A stretch of 54,147 bases of DNA, taken from contig NZ_QEKH01000034.1 in assembly GCF_003096415.1 (NCBI RefSeq), positions 1 through 54,147 on the forward strand, given 5' to 3'. This document shows, piece by piece, positions 32,744-40,988 of the stretch. Source of the DNA: Victivallis vadensis (GTDB taxonomy: Bacteria; Verrucomicrobiota; Lentisphaeria; Victivallales; Victivallaceae). A program made the translations under genes and the position numbers. How positions within the stretch are numbered: the first letter of the stretch is position 1; every line of letters begins with the position of its first letter. The notes beneath the pieces were generated by a model, which saw nothing but the letters and a program-made list of their open reading frames with translations, ran no database searches and was not told where the DNA came from.

Positions 32744-33676
32744 TTACTTGAGTGCCGGCAGCATCCGGCGCGCCAGTTCAAGGCTGCACCGGGCGAGGGC
32801 GTCCTTGGCGGCGATCACATAGCTCGGCCCCGCGACCGTCTCCTTCTGGCGGTCGGAGAGCAATATTTGCTTGCCTTTGTAAAGGTTGAGTTCGAGCCGC
32901 GCAGTTGAGCTGGAGAAATTCTGGTAACGCCCGGAATCGGTGGCCAGCCCTTCGCCGAGGAACAGGAATTCGGCGTCCTGCCGGTCTTCGACCACTTCAA
33001 AGCCGAGGGCGATCAACAGCTTTTTGAGCTCGGTTTCGGCTGCCGGATCGATCGCGGGGGCGCTGATGCTCTCCGAGATCTTCACGTAGACCTTGCGCCC
33101 GTTTCCCTTGACGGTTCCGGAGAGTTCACCGGCGACGGAGAGCGCGGTTTTCGGCCTGGGCATCAGCTGCCGGGAACGGGCGGTCAGCTGTCCGGCCACC
33201 TTGACCGCCAGCTCGGAGACGAGATCGGTGGCGGCGCTGCCGCCTTTGGCGGCGGCCGGCAGGACCTTGCCGGTTTCGACGCCGATCAGCTTGGCGACGA
33301 CGTAGTTGTTGTCGCCGCTGCGGAATACGGAGCCGGTGATCAGGATTTTCGCGCCGGTGAGCTGTCCGAGCTTGAGCTGGGTCTCCTTGTCCACCAGCCC
33401 GGTGGCGGAAAGGTGCAGTTCGGTCAGGATCTTGTCGAGTTCGGCGCGTTCGACCAGTTCGAAATCTCCCTGCGTCGCGAGTTCGACGGAGAGGAGCTCG
33501 GCGATCGATTTGCCGAGATTTTCATCCTGCGCCCTGGCTCCGCGCGAGTCGAAAGGCAGCACCGCGATGGTCGGAACCGGCAGGGAGGCCGTCTCCGGCT
33601 GCGGGGCGGGATCGGCCGCAACAGCGGCACTGTGGACGGTGAATACCGCCGCGAGGATCATCAGCAATCTGTTCAT
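32744..33676 (-). CDS. CsgG-like secreted protein, last gene of the ECF operon
   Basis: A 310-residue protein with signal peptide (residues 1-21) and a CsgG/HolB-like domain: VPTIAVLPFDSRGA, FELVERAELDKILTELHLSATG, LGQLTGAKILITGSV. CsgG proteins form outer-membrane secretion channels for curli, but this member has no lipobox Cys, so it is a periplasmic relative at most. The C-terminal third has a second alpha/beta domain (TELKKLLIALGFEVVEDRQDAEFLFLG). Its start overlaps the upstream stop by one base. Function is likely envelope-related, not established. Confidence 0.7.
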   Translation of the reverse strand: MNRLLMILAAVFTVHSAAVAADPAPQPETASLPVPTIAVLPFDSRGARAQDENLGKSIAELLSVELATQGDFELVERAELDKILTELHLSATGLVDKETQLKLGQLTGAKILITGSVFRSGDNNYVVAKLIGVETGKVLPAAAKGGSAATDLVSELAVKVAGQLTARSRQLMPRPKTALSVAGELSGTVKGNGRKVYVKISESISAPAIDPAAETELKKLLIALGFEVVEDRQDAEFLFLGEGLATDSGRYQNFSSSTARLELNLYKGKQILLSDRQKETVAGPSYVIAAKDALARCSLELARRMLPALK

Positions 33677-34353
33677 TATTTCATCTCCTTTAATATGGTT
33701 TGGATCAGTATGATATTTTCCAGCCGGGCCGGGTCGAACTCCGGGGAGAACACGATCAGGCGGCGGCGGCCGTCGCGCAGTTCGATATAGGAGGCGCGTC
33801 CCGTCCGGTCGATTGTTTCCTGCTTTTCACGGTATAAGACGCCGAGCGTGCCGGGAATCTTAGCGCGGACCATCCGGATTTCCCGCCAATTTTCCGGCAG
33901 CGCCAGCGGCAGGTCCGAACGGGTCGGGAACAGCAGCTGGAGCCGGGCGTTCCCATCGCCGGACAAAGTGTCCGTAAACAGGATGGGACACTCTCCGGCA
34001 GCGGACAACCCGGCATCCAGCAGAGTCCGGCGCAGTGCCGGCCGCAGGTCGAACCGGGCTTTGAGTCCGGCGAGCGGCCGGGGGGAATGCAACAGCAGCG
34101 GCTGCTTTATGTTGTCGGCGATCAGGTCGACCTGTTCCGACGCGCCCGGTTTCAGGGCGGCGAGGTAGAAAGCCGGGCAGCCGTCGGCGGTGCCGGCCGC
34201 CAGCACCCGGCCGTTGGCCGCAACCAGCTGGTAGGAACCGTGCACTTCGACCGGGACGGTGACTTCGCGCCCGGTCGTCAGGTCGAGCGGTTCGGCGGCG
34301 TGTCCGGCTGCCGCGAGCAGCAGCAACATCAAGCAGGCGGGAATCGTTTTCAT
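33676..34353 (-). CDS. Secreted protein of unknown function
   Basis: A 225-residue protein with a clear signal peptide (MKTIPACLMLLLLAAAGHA). No known motif is recognised. The mature part looks beta-rich (REVTVPVEVHGSYQLVAANGRVLAAG) and ends with an amphipathic segment. The start at 34353 overlaps the upstream gene by 4 bp (ATGA) and gives a proper signal peptide. It is probably a partner of the neighbouring secreted proteins. Confidence 0.65.
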   Translation of the reverse strand: MKTIPACLMLLLLAAAGHAAEPLDLTTGREVTVPVEVHGSYQLVAANGRVLAAGTADGCPAFYLAALKPGASEQVDLIADNIKQPLLLHSPRPLAGLKARFDLRPALRRTLLDAGLSAAGECPILFTDTLSGDGNARLQLLFPTRSDLPLALPENWREIRMVRAKIPGTLGVLYREKQETIDRTGRASYIELRDGRRRLIVFSPEFDPARLENIILIQTILKEMK

Positions 34354-36626
34354 CGGAGGAATTCCTTTCCTTTGGATATCAGGACCGTATCTATGGTGAA
34401 GGTGACCGGCTGGTCGGACTTTTCCAGAATCAGTTCCACCAGGCCGGAGCCGGAACGCAGCGTGACGGTGCCGTCGGCGGCGAGCGGGCTGATGCCGGAA
34501 TTGGCGCCTTCCCCGACGCGCAGCGCAGGCAGCTGCCGGGCGAGGTCGTCCGGCTTGAAGATGAGCCGCAGCGATTTGCCCGCGGTCAGTTCCGGATTGA
34601 ACTGCAGCGACACGCGGCACTCGAACGGAATCTTCTCCGCCGTGAATTCGAGCACCTGGTGCTTGCCTTTCTGCACGGGACGCACCCGGAAAAGGTCCGC
34701 GTCGGTGGCGAAACTCTGCTGAAGCGCCTGCGCCGGGTCGAGTCTTGCCGCTCCCTGCTGTTCAAGCCGGAGATCTTCGACGGTGATTCCCTCCTGACTG
34801 TCGGGCCGGCTGCCCCATCCGCCGCGCGGCGCGATTTCATAAAGTGCGTCCTCTCCCTCCAGCCACAGCGTATTTCCGTCGGGTGAGAGGTGGAAACGCC
34901 CGAAGCCGATGCCCCGCAGCATCAGTGACCGCTCCGGCCGGACGAGATTTATCAGCAGGAGCCGATGGTATTCGTCCCGCAACAGCAGATACTGCCCCTT
35001 GAGGCCGAGCGGTTTGAGCTTTGGCGGAAGGTTGCGGTCGGCGGCTCCCGGCAGCACCCGCATTCCGGGGATGAAATTCGGGGGGCCGGCAATCACCAGG
35101 AAAGGTTGTCCGGGCCCGCCGTCGACCGCAAGCAGTGCGGGGTAGTCCTGCCGGGGAGTGAGGATATGGCCCAGCGGCGTGTCGATGATGCGGGGAATGC
35201 CATGGAACTGAAGTTTCCGGCGGACCGCACCGGTGGCGGGTTGAATTTCATACAGATAGGAGCCGGCCTGCACCAGCAATGTCCGGGAGTCGGGATAGCT
35301 CCAGATCCCTTCCAATCTGCCGGGAGGCAGGTTCTGCCGATCCAATACCAATGGTTGATCGGGACTGCCGTTCGGTTTGAATTTCAGCAGTTGCCCGGGA
35401 CCGGGACCGGCGGCATAGAACTGCCGCCCGAGCAGGGCGTAGGTTCCGGGACGGCGGAAGAAATCAGGCAGCGGAGCCGGGGCGCCGCCATTGGCCGGGA
35501 TTCCGCCGTAGCCGCTCCAGATTACGGCCCCGGTGTGCAGCAATGGCACATTGCCGTTTCCGTAAGGATAGTTGTCAATACTTTCCGGTGCGGTGTTTCG
35601 CCATAGCGTGCGCCATTTGCCGGAGGCGGGATCGTATTCGCACAGTTCGGATTGCTTGCCGTTGCGGCAGATGCCGTAGAATTTCCCGTCGTATATCGTG
35701 GCGGCGGCAAAAGGGCCGCGGCTGGAGGCGGCGGGGGGAAAACGCAAATATCTGGAATATCTGCGCTCCTGTTCCGACGGATACCGGAAAATCGGCCGGA
35801 TGGAAAAATCCGGGTTGAGCCGGGTGAGCTGTTCGGGCGTCAGCCGTCCCGCCGGCGAAAAGGGGGGATTCCGCATGGAACCGCTTTTCAGCATCGGCCG
35901 GGCGTCGAACAGATTGCCCGGATTCTCCGGTTCCGCCGTTTCGGCGCGTTTGACCGGCGTTTTCTGCCCGGCTGCCTTTTTCGGCGTTGGCGGCGGCTGC
36001 GATATTTCACCGGGACCGGTGAGTTTGAGGTTGCGCAGCTCCAGTTCCATATTCCGGGTCATGGCCTGTTCGTCGTCCGATATCAGCAGGAAAGTCATGA
36101 AGATGCGGTCAAATCGCCGGTTGCGGCCGCAATTCGGGCAGTTGCCCGCATCCGGTACAGGAAACGTGAGTTGGAATTTCCGCCACTGGCTATTGGAGTT
36201 GTCGGCGGCAAGCTCCCGGGATTGCCTTTCGATCCACATGGCATGTTTTTGCGCCTCCCGGGCTTCGGGAGTGCCTTGGGTATCGGGACCGCGCCAGACC
36301 CGGTAATCAGGATTGTCGCCGCCGAAGGTCACTTTGAACCGCGCTCCCGGACCGCTCAGGGAACGCAGTTCGCCGGAAAGCGTATAGTTTCCCGGTATGG
36401 CCACCGTATTCTCCAAAGTCAATGCGGTCTGGTTGTTGCGTTCGGCACGGAGCAGAACGCTGTTTCCTTCCGGGGAAATTTCGTACCAGTACTCCTCGGG
36501 AATGTCATACGGCGTATTGGCGGAGACATGCCAGCCGCCCTTTTCCGGCAGGAACCGGTATTCCAGCTCTGCCGCTCCGAGAGTCGGAAGCAGAATCGCC
36601 GACAGAAGAAGTGAGGGAAAACGCAT
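34350..36626 (-). CDS. Large secreted beta-rich protein (jelly-roll plus propeller-like), function unknown
   Basis: A 758-residue exported protein. After the signal peptide (MRFPSLLLSAILLPTLGAAE) comes a beta-sandwich-like region (about 20-205) that includes a CPNCGR zinc-like motif, a Pro/Lys-rich linker (about 210-235), a beta-propeller-like region (about 295-600, with recurrent short blade-like segments such as LCEYDPASGKWRTLW and LYEIQPATGAVRRKL) and a C-terminal beta-sandwich-like domain (about 630-750). I do not recognise a catalytic site. It overlaps both neighbours. The recurrent x-Y-x-x-P-A-T/S-G blades are shared with the 1025-residue protein upstream. Confidence 0.6.
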   Translation of the reverse strand: MRFPSLLLSAILLPTLGAAELEYRFLPEKGGWHVSANTPYDIPEEYWYEISPEGNSVLLRAERNNQTALTLENTVAIPGNYTLSGELRSLSGPGARFKVTFGGDNPDYRVWRGPDTQGTPEAREAQKHAMWIERQSRELAADNSNSQWRKFQLTFPVPDAGNCPNCGRNRRFDRIFMTFLLISDDEQAMTRNMELELRNLKLTGPGEISQPPPTPKKAAGQKTPVKRAETAEPENPGNLFDARPMLKSGSMRNPPFSPAGRLTPEQLTRLNPDFSIRPIFRYPSEQERRYSRYLRFPPAASSRGPFAAATIYDGKFYGICRNGKQSELCEYDPASGKWRTLWRNTAPESIDNYPYGNGNVPLLHTGAVIWSGYGGIPANGGAPAPLPDFFRRPGTYALLGRQFYAAGPGPGQLLKFKPNGSPDQPLVLDRQNLPPGRLEGIWSYPDSRTLLVQAGSYLYEIQPATGAVRRKLQFHGIPRIIDTPLGHILTPRQDYPALLAVDGGPGQPFLVIAGPPNFIPGMRVLPGAADRNLPPKLKPLGLKGQYLLLRDEYHRLLLINLVRPERSLMLRGIGFGRFHLSPDGNTLWLEGEDALYEIAPRGGWGSRPDSQEGITVEDLRLEQQGAARLDPAQALQQSFATDADLFRVRPVQKGKHQVLEFTAEKIPFECRVSLQFNPELTAGKSLRLIFKPDDLARQLPALRVGEGANSGISPLAADGTVTLRSGSGLVELILEKSDQPVTFTIDTVLISKGKEFLR

Positions 36627-39600
36627 TATAAGACCTCCGCTTTGGGTGTGACCTTGAATAGCTGGTGACGGGTGACGAGCAGTATCGAGCGTCCGTCCGG
36701 ATCGGGAAAGAGCGTGAATAACTGCGGAAAGAACCAGAAAGGTGTCCGGGCGGGAGCATCAGGGCGGAACAGCAGACTGCGGATGTGGTTGCCGCCCGAC
36801 GTATACAGCAGCCCGTTCCGCAAACAGGCGGCGCCCCATAACGGCGGCAGGTTCTGCCAGCGTTGCACCGGCGGGGTCTCACGGGCGGGAAGCAGCAGGT
36901 TGCGCGGCAGTTGCGGTTCCCGCTTGCCGCCGCAGCGGAATTCCCCCGATTTTTGTTTCAGGTTCCAACAGGCGACCGCATAGAAATCGGGGTGGTTGGT
37001 ACAGAGCAGCACGCTTTCGCCGGAGCGTTGGATGTTGTCCATGCTTTCGTGCTGCGGTTGCAGCAGCAGACGCGACTGCAGCAGCGGTTCGAGGGTTCCG
37101 GCGTCGGCGTCGAAGCGGACGAAACCGCATTCGCCGATCAGCAGGAAGCGGTCCGGTTCTCCCGGTTCGGCGAAGAATCCGCGAAGCCGGAACTGGTATC
37201 GGCGGTCGGCGTTTGGGAATGCGCGGCAGGTATCGTCGAATTTGGAGAGATGCACCCGGCGTCCCGTCCCATCCGTCCTGCCGGAGAGCACGATCCCCTC
37301 CGTCGCGAACCAGATCCGGTCGTCCTTGCGTTCCACGCCGACCACCTTGCCGGGCAGGTCGGTGTGGAGCCTGACGGGGGCCCCGTCGAGCGGAAGTTCC
37401 GCCACCATGTCGCCGAGCCGCAGGAATGCGCTTCCGGCGGAGAGGGACAGCCGGTTGCCGCCGGGTTTCGCAAGCCGGTCCATGACCTGACGGTCGGTGA
37501 CCGCATGGATGCGGGCATTTGCCCCGGAGGCCGGGTCGATCCGATGCAGCGTCAACGCATTGCTGCGCTTCAGCAGCAGCCAGACGGAACCGGAGGCGTC
37601 CTGGGCCGCTCCGGCGACCGGCATCAGCAGGTGGTCCGGGGAGGCGGCGGCCGGATAGAGCCGGCGGATCTCAAACTCCGGGTGAAGTTCGGCGGCGAGA
37701 TCGACACTCCACGGCGGGAAATGGGTGGGAGGAAAGTCCAGAGCGCCGATTCGGGCGGAAACTTGCTCCGCGTAAGGTTTCCGGCTGTATTCGACGGCCT
37801 GTGCCAGCAAAGGCATAAGACGGTGGCGTTCAAAGAACTTCCGCACTCTTTCCGAGGAAAAACGATCGACCGGCGGGGGAGGCGGAGGGATGGAACGGCT
37901 GTCAAGCTCCCGCAGGAGGTCCGATATGAACCGCCAGGCGGCAAAGCCGGCGTCCGGCTTGATTCCGGCATCTTCGATCAGCTCCGTCCAAAGCTCGTCG
38001 TGTTCGGAAGGAAGGCGGCACGGCTTGCGTCGCAGCAGGACGGGACGCAATACGCCTGCCAGTTCATCACGGGTACGCGGCGGCGCTTCCCGCAGGGCCG
38101 CATAAAGATCGAGCCATTCCGCAAGCAATTGAAAGCCGGCCGGTTCCTCCTGCCGGAACTGCGGCGCCCAGACGCGGGCCTGCCGCGCGGCGGCATCCGG
38201 CGGCAACAGCCTGAGGTAGGCGTGAAGCTGCCCGCGGGTGTTGGAGTGCTCGTCGTTCAGGTAAATTGAATTGGGTACCGGCTTTTTTTCCCGGCAGGTG
38301 GCGATATCCCTGAACATCGCCGCGATTTGCCTGCTTCCTTGCGTAATGCAGAGCGCCGGGTTGAAATAGAACTCCGGCTGTAGAAATTTCAGTGAACCGT
38401 GCACATAATGGTACAGGGAAATGTGAATATCTCCGGGACGGTTCAGGCTCAACAGTTCTTCCCGAAGTTTGGTGTGGCGTCGTTGCAGATATGCCCGGTA
38501 GGCGTCGACGACGGGACGGATTCGGGACTGCTGTTCCGGCGTGAGGCGGTCACGCTGTTCATAAAGCGCATACAGGATCTGGTCGAGCGGTTCGCTGGAA
38601 AGGTGGGGAGTGCCCCGGGGAACTTTACGCCGGAACGTCCACGGATCGCCGAATTCGGGACCGAGCACCGCATTGACCAGCTCCAGACGTTCCAGCAGAA
38701 GCGGAACCGGCAGCGGAGACCGGCGGTAACCTATGGCAAGGCGGGTATTCAGCGCCCGGCGGTATTCGGGATTGTCGGGATCGAGCAGCCAGGCGGTACG
38801 GTATTGGGCGATCATGCGCTGCTCTTCTTCCAAGGGGCTGCTTTTGTACCAGCGGGCCTCCTCGAAGAAGCGGGCAGCTTCGGCTTTGCGGTCGTCGGAG
38901 GCAGCGGGGGGAGGGGGAGTGCGTTTCAGGTAGTGTGCCAGCTTTTCGAGCAGGGTTCCCGCCGGATCGTCCCCGGTGCTGTAAGCTTCGGCGGTGAACA
39001 GCACGGTTCCTCCCGGCGCGTAGAGCAGCAGCCGGCAAAAGTATTCGTCGGCGCTCCGGCCCGGACCGAGCTCCAGCGCCAGCAGCCGGGAGGCGGCGGC
39101 GAGTTTGCCGAAACTTCCGGTCAACTGCCGCTCCCGGATCAGGGTGTCGAGTTCTTCGCGTTCCAGCAGTACGAGCCGGTCGAGGCGCAACAGCCGCCGC
39201 TGGAATTCGTCGGCGGTGCGGTGAGCGTCGATCCAGTGGCGCCGGGGCAGGGCACGGTCGCGGATGCCGGTGGCCGACAGGAACACTGTTTGCCCCGGAG
39301 CTTCGATGAGAGTTTGTTTTTGCCGGATCAGCCCCGCAGCGGCCTGCTCCGGGTTTTCGGCGGGCAGCTGCTTGTCCGCGAGCCGGAAGCCGTTGGCCGG
39401 TTCGAAGATCAGCAGCCGCGCCCGCGCTTCCTCCTTATCCGCCGAAACCAGTACGAAAAGATCGGCCTTCAGCAGCGGGGCGAGACGCCGGACAGCGACG
39501 GAATCAAGCCTGTCGCCGGAGAGTTTGCGCTCCTGAAGCACCGCCTGAATCCGGTCGCGCTCGACAAAGTCGAATTCAGGGCTTGACGCGAAAATGCGGT

Positions 39601-39703
39601 CGGCCAGGTTCTGCCCGGCTTCGCCGCGTCCGAGCAGGGCGACCGTGGAAGCCATCGCCTGTTGCGCGGCAAGGAAAAAGAACAGGATGATCAGGTGTTT
39701 CAT
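36626..39703 (-). CDS. Very large secreted protein with two CsgG-like lobes and a propeller-like C-terminus
   Basis: A 1025-residue protein with signal peptide (about 1-18). Two tandem CsgG-type lobes follow (about 20-115: FDFVERDRIQAVLQERKLSG; about 140-265: LVLLEREELDTLIRERQLTGSFG), each with the VERxxLxxLLxERxLxG helix seen in the 310-residue CsgG-like gene. A helical middle (about 280-620) resembles TPR or solenoid repeats, and the C-terminal 350 residues look like a beta-propeller (SVWLLLKRSNALTLHRIDPASG, VRFDADAG). No enzyme motif is visible. Likely a scaffold or sensor in the periplasm; function unknown. Confidence 0.6.
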   Translation of the reverse strand: MKHLIILFFFLAAQQAMASTVALLGRGEAGQNLADRIFASSPEFDFVERDRIQAVLQERKLSGDRLDSVAVRRLAPLLKADLFVLVSADKEEARARLLIFEPANGFRLADKQLPAENPEQAAAGLIRQKQTLIEAPGQTVFLSATGIRDRALPRRHWIDAHRTADEFQRRLLRLDRLVLLEREELDTLIRERQLTGSFGKLAAASRLLALELGPGRSADEYFCRLLLYAPGGTVLFTAEAYSTGDDPAGTLLEKLAHYLKRTPPPPAASDDRKAEAARFFEEARWYKSSPLEEEQRMIAQYRTAWLLDPDNPEYRRALNTRLAIGYRRSPLPVPLLLERLELVNAVLGPEFGDPWTFRRKVPRGTPHLSSEPLDQILYALYEQRDRLTPEQQSRIRPVVDAYRAYLQRRHTKLREELLSLNRPGDIHISLYHYVHGSLKFLQPEFYFNPALCITQGSRQIAAMFRDIATCREKKPVPNSIYLNDEHSNTRGQLHAYLRLLPPDAAARQARVWAPQFRQEEPAGFQLLAEWLDLYAALREAPPRTRDELAGVLRPVLLRRKPCRLPSEHDELWTELIEDAGIKPDAGFAAWRFISDLLRELDSRSIPPPPPPVDRFSSERVRKFFERHRLMPLLAQAVEYSRKPYAEQVSARIGALDFPPTHFPPWSVDLAAELHPEFEIRRLYPAAASPDHLLMPVAGAAQDASGSVWLLLKRSNALTLHRIDPASGANARIHAVTDRQVMDRLAKPGGNRLSLSAGSAFLRLGDMVAELPLDGAPVRLHTDLPGKVVGVERKDDRIWFATEGIVLSGRTDGTGRRVHLSKFDDTCRAFPNADRRYQFRLRGFFAEPGEPDRFLLIGECGFVRFDADAGTLEPLLQSRLLLQPQHESMDNIQRSGESVLLCTNHPDFYAVACWNLKQKSGEFRCGGKREPQLPRNLLLPARETPPVQRWQNLPPLWGAACLRNGLLYTSGGNHIRSLLFRPDAPARTPFWFFPQLFTLFPDPDGRSILLVTRHQLFKVTPKAEVL

Positions 39704-39712
39704 GGTTCCGGC

Positions 39713-40354
39713 TTAAATGTTGAGTAAACGTTTCTCGATCCGGTAATCCGCATCGCGGGCGGTATAATTACATCCTGTTTTCATTACGCCGATGTCGCGC
39801 AATTTGACGGTTTCACCGTTGCCGAGGGTCAGGGCGAGGCTGAATTCCAGAATCTGGTCCCGGTCCGGTCCCCGCTGCAGGCTGATTGCCCCTTTCAGGC
39901 GATCTGCCGTGAGCTCGAAATAATCGTCGGCGCCGGCCGCCAGCTCCAATATGGCTACTTGCCGGTCGTTCCGGTCGTAGACGGCGAGTTCGACCATCCG
40001 GGTGGGACGGCCGTTCTGCCGGTCGAAGGTGACCGGTTCGCCGTTGACCATGCCGATGCCGCTGTCCGGACTGAACAATGCGACCAGCTGCCGGAGCCGG
40101 TCCGCCGCTTCGCCTTCCTGCGCCTGCCGCTTTTCTTCGGAGGCCAGCTGCACGGCGACTCCCGCGATCAGCAGCAGCGAAGCCGCCGCCAGACCCCAGA
40201 TGGCGCGGCGCAGCGGCCGGGCCTTGGCGCTCTGCATCCGGGAGCGCCGGAAAAACATCTGCTTGAATTCTGTGGCGGAGCAGAATTCCGAAGCAGGGGC
40301 CGGGTGTTTTTCCCGGGCCTGTTCGAGCAGTTCGTCGATTCTGTCCTTATTCAT
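39713..40354 (-). CDS. Single-pass membrane protein, putative anti-sigma factor
   Basis: A 213-residue protein with a cytoplasmic helical N-terminus (MNKDRIDELLEQAREKHPAP), one transmembrane helix (about 52-70, IWGLAAASLLLIAGVAVQLA) and a periplasmic domain (FELTADRLKGAISLQRG). Overlap of 8 bp with the preceding ECF sigma gene and this topology indicate an anti-sigma factor. There is no ZAS zinc motif (HxxxCxxC), so it would be a non-canonical type. GGGAGG is 7 nt before ATG 40354; the longer frame upstream is the sigma gene read out of frame. Confidence 0.65.
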   Translation of the reverse strand: MNKDRIDELLEQAREKHPAPASEFCSATEFKQMFFRRSRMQSAKARPLRRAIWGLAAASLLLIAGVAVQLASEEKRQAQEGEAADRLRQLVALFSPDSGIGMVNGEPVTFDRQNGRPTRMVELAVYDRNDRQVAILELAAGADDYFELTADRLKGAISLQRGPDRDQILEFSLALTLGNGETVKLRDIGVMKTGCNYTARDADYRIEKRLLNI

Positions 40355-40838
40355 ATTGCACCTCCCGGTATGTTTGCCGGAGCAGTTGTTTGGCCTTGTG
40401 AATCCGCTGATACAAGGTGTTGGGGGAGCAGCCGAGCCGTTCGGCGGCGGTCCTCCCGTCGAGATCGCTGAGCACGCCCAGCACGATCGCTTCCCGGTAA
40501 AGTTCGGGAAGTTCCGCAATCGCCGCTTCGAGCCGTTCCACATCGGAGCTGTCGTTTTCCGGAACGGCCGGAGTGGTGGCATAGGCGGCGAGTTTGCGCG
40601 ATTCGCGCTCCCGCGCCCGCAGGATGTCGTAACTGGCGTTGACCGTGATCCGGTAGACCCAGCTCGACATTTTCGCATTGCCCCGGAACGTGTCGAATTT
40701 TTTCCACGCCGACAGCAGCGCCAGTTGAATCGCCTCATCCGTATCCGCCGCGTTGCCGGTGATCCGGTACGCCACGCTGCGCAGCATCGGCAGATGTTCA
40801 TCGATCAGATGATTGAATACCGCTTCGCGATCATCCAT
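40347..40838 (-). CDS. ECF sigma factor, first gene of the six-gene operon
   Basis: A 163-residue ECF sigma factor with region 2 (DEAIQLALLSAWKKFDTFRG, SSWVYRITVNASYD) and region 4 (LPELYREAIVLGVLSDLDGRTAAERLGCSPNTLYQRIHKAKQ). It is the most upstream gene of a tight minus-strand operon with overlapping ends, followed by a membrane anti-sigma candidate and four secreted proteins, so it probably controls an envelope-stress or surface-structure regulon that includes itself. AAGG lies about 8 nt before ATG 40838. Confidence 0.88.
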   Translation of the reverse strand: MDDREAVFNHLIDEHLPMLRSVAYRITGNAADTDEAIQLALLSAWKKFDTFRGNAKMSSWVYRITVNASYDILRARERESRKLAAYATTPAVPENDSSDVERLEAAIAELPELYREAIVLGVLSDLDGRTAAERLGCSPNTLYQRIHKAKQLLRQTYREVQYE

Positions 40839-40942
40839 TGAAGTAACCTTGTGAATTTTCCGTTTTCGCAGTGTAAGACGCGGGGAGGGAAGCGGTTCTT
40901 AGCGGCGGCGGGCCGGACCGGGAACTTTTTCGATGAAAACGT

Positions 40943-40968
40943 AAAAAGCCGCCCCGGCAGGAGGCGGC
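40943..40968 (-). terminator. Intrinsic terminator of gltX
   Basis: GCCGCC (40948-40953) pairs with GGCGGC (40963-40968); on the minus strand TTTTT (40943-40947) follows directly. It lies 20 nt beyond the gltX stop. Confidence 0.75.
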
Positions 40969-40988
40969 CGAACGTGACGGGAAATGTG

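Noticed and set aside
36863..38269. Plus-strand ORF of 468 codons opposite the 1025-residue gene
   Set aside because: Antisense frame; the minus-strand protein has a signal peptide, overlaps its neighbours properly and has repeated domain features.
39713..40801. 362-residue version of the anti-sigma candidate
   Set aside because: Its first 149 codons are the ECF sigma gene in another frame; the ATG at 40354 has a good ribosome site and starts a sensible protein.
40839..40942. ECF-type autoregulated promoter (GAAC and CGTC words) before the ECF operon
   Set aside because: The spacing between the two words on the minus strand is only about 14 bp, shorter than the 16-17 bp expected, so it was not annotated.
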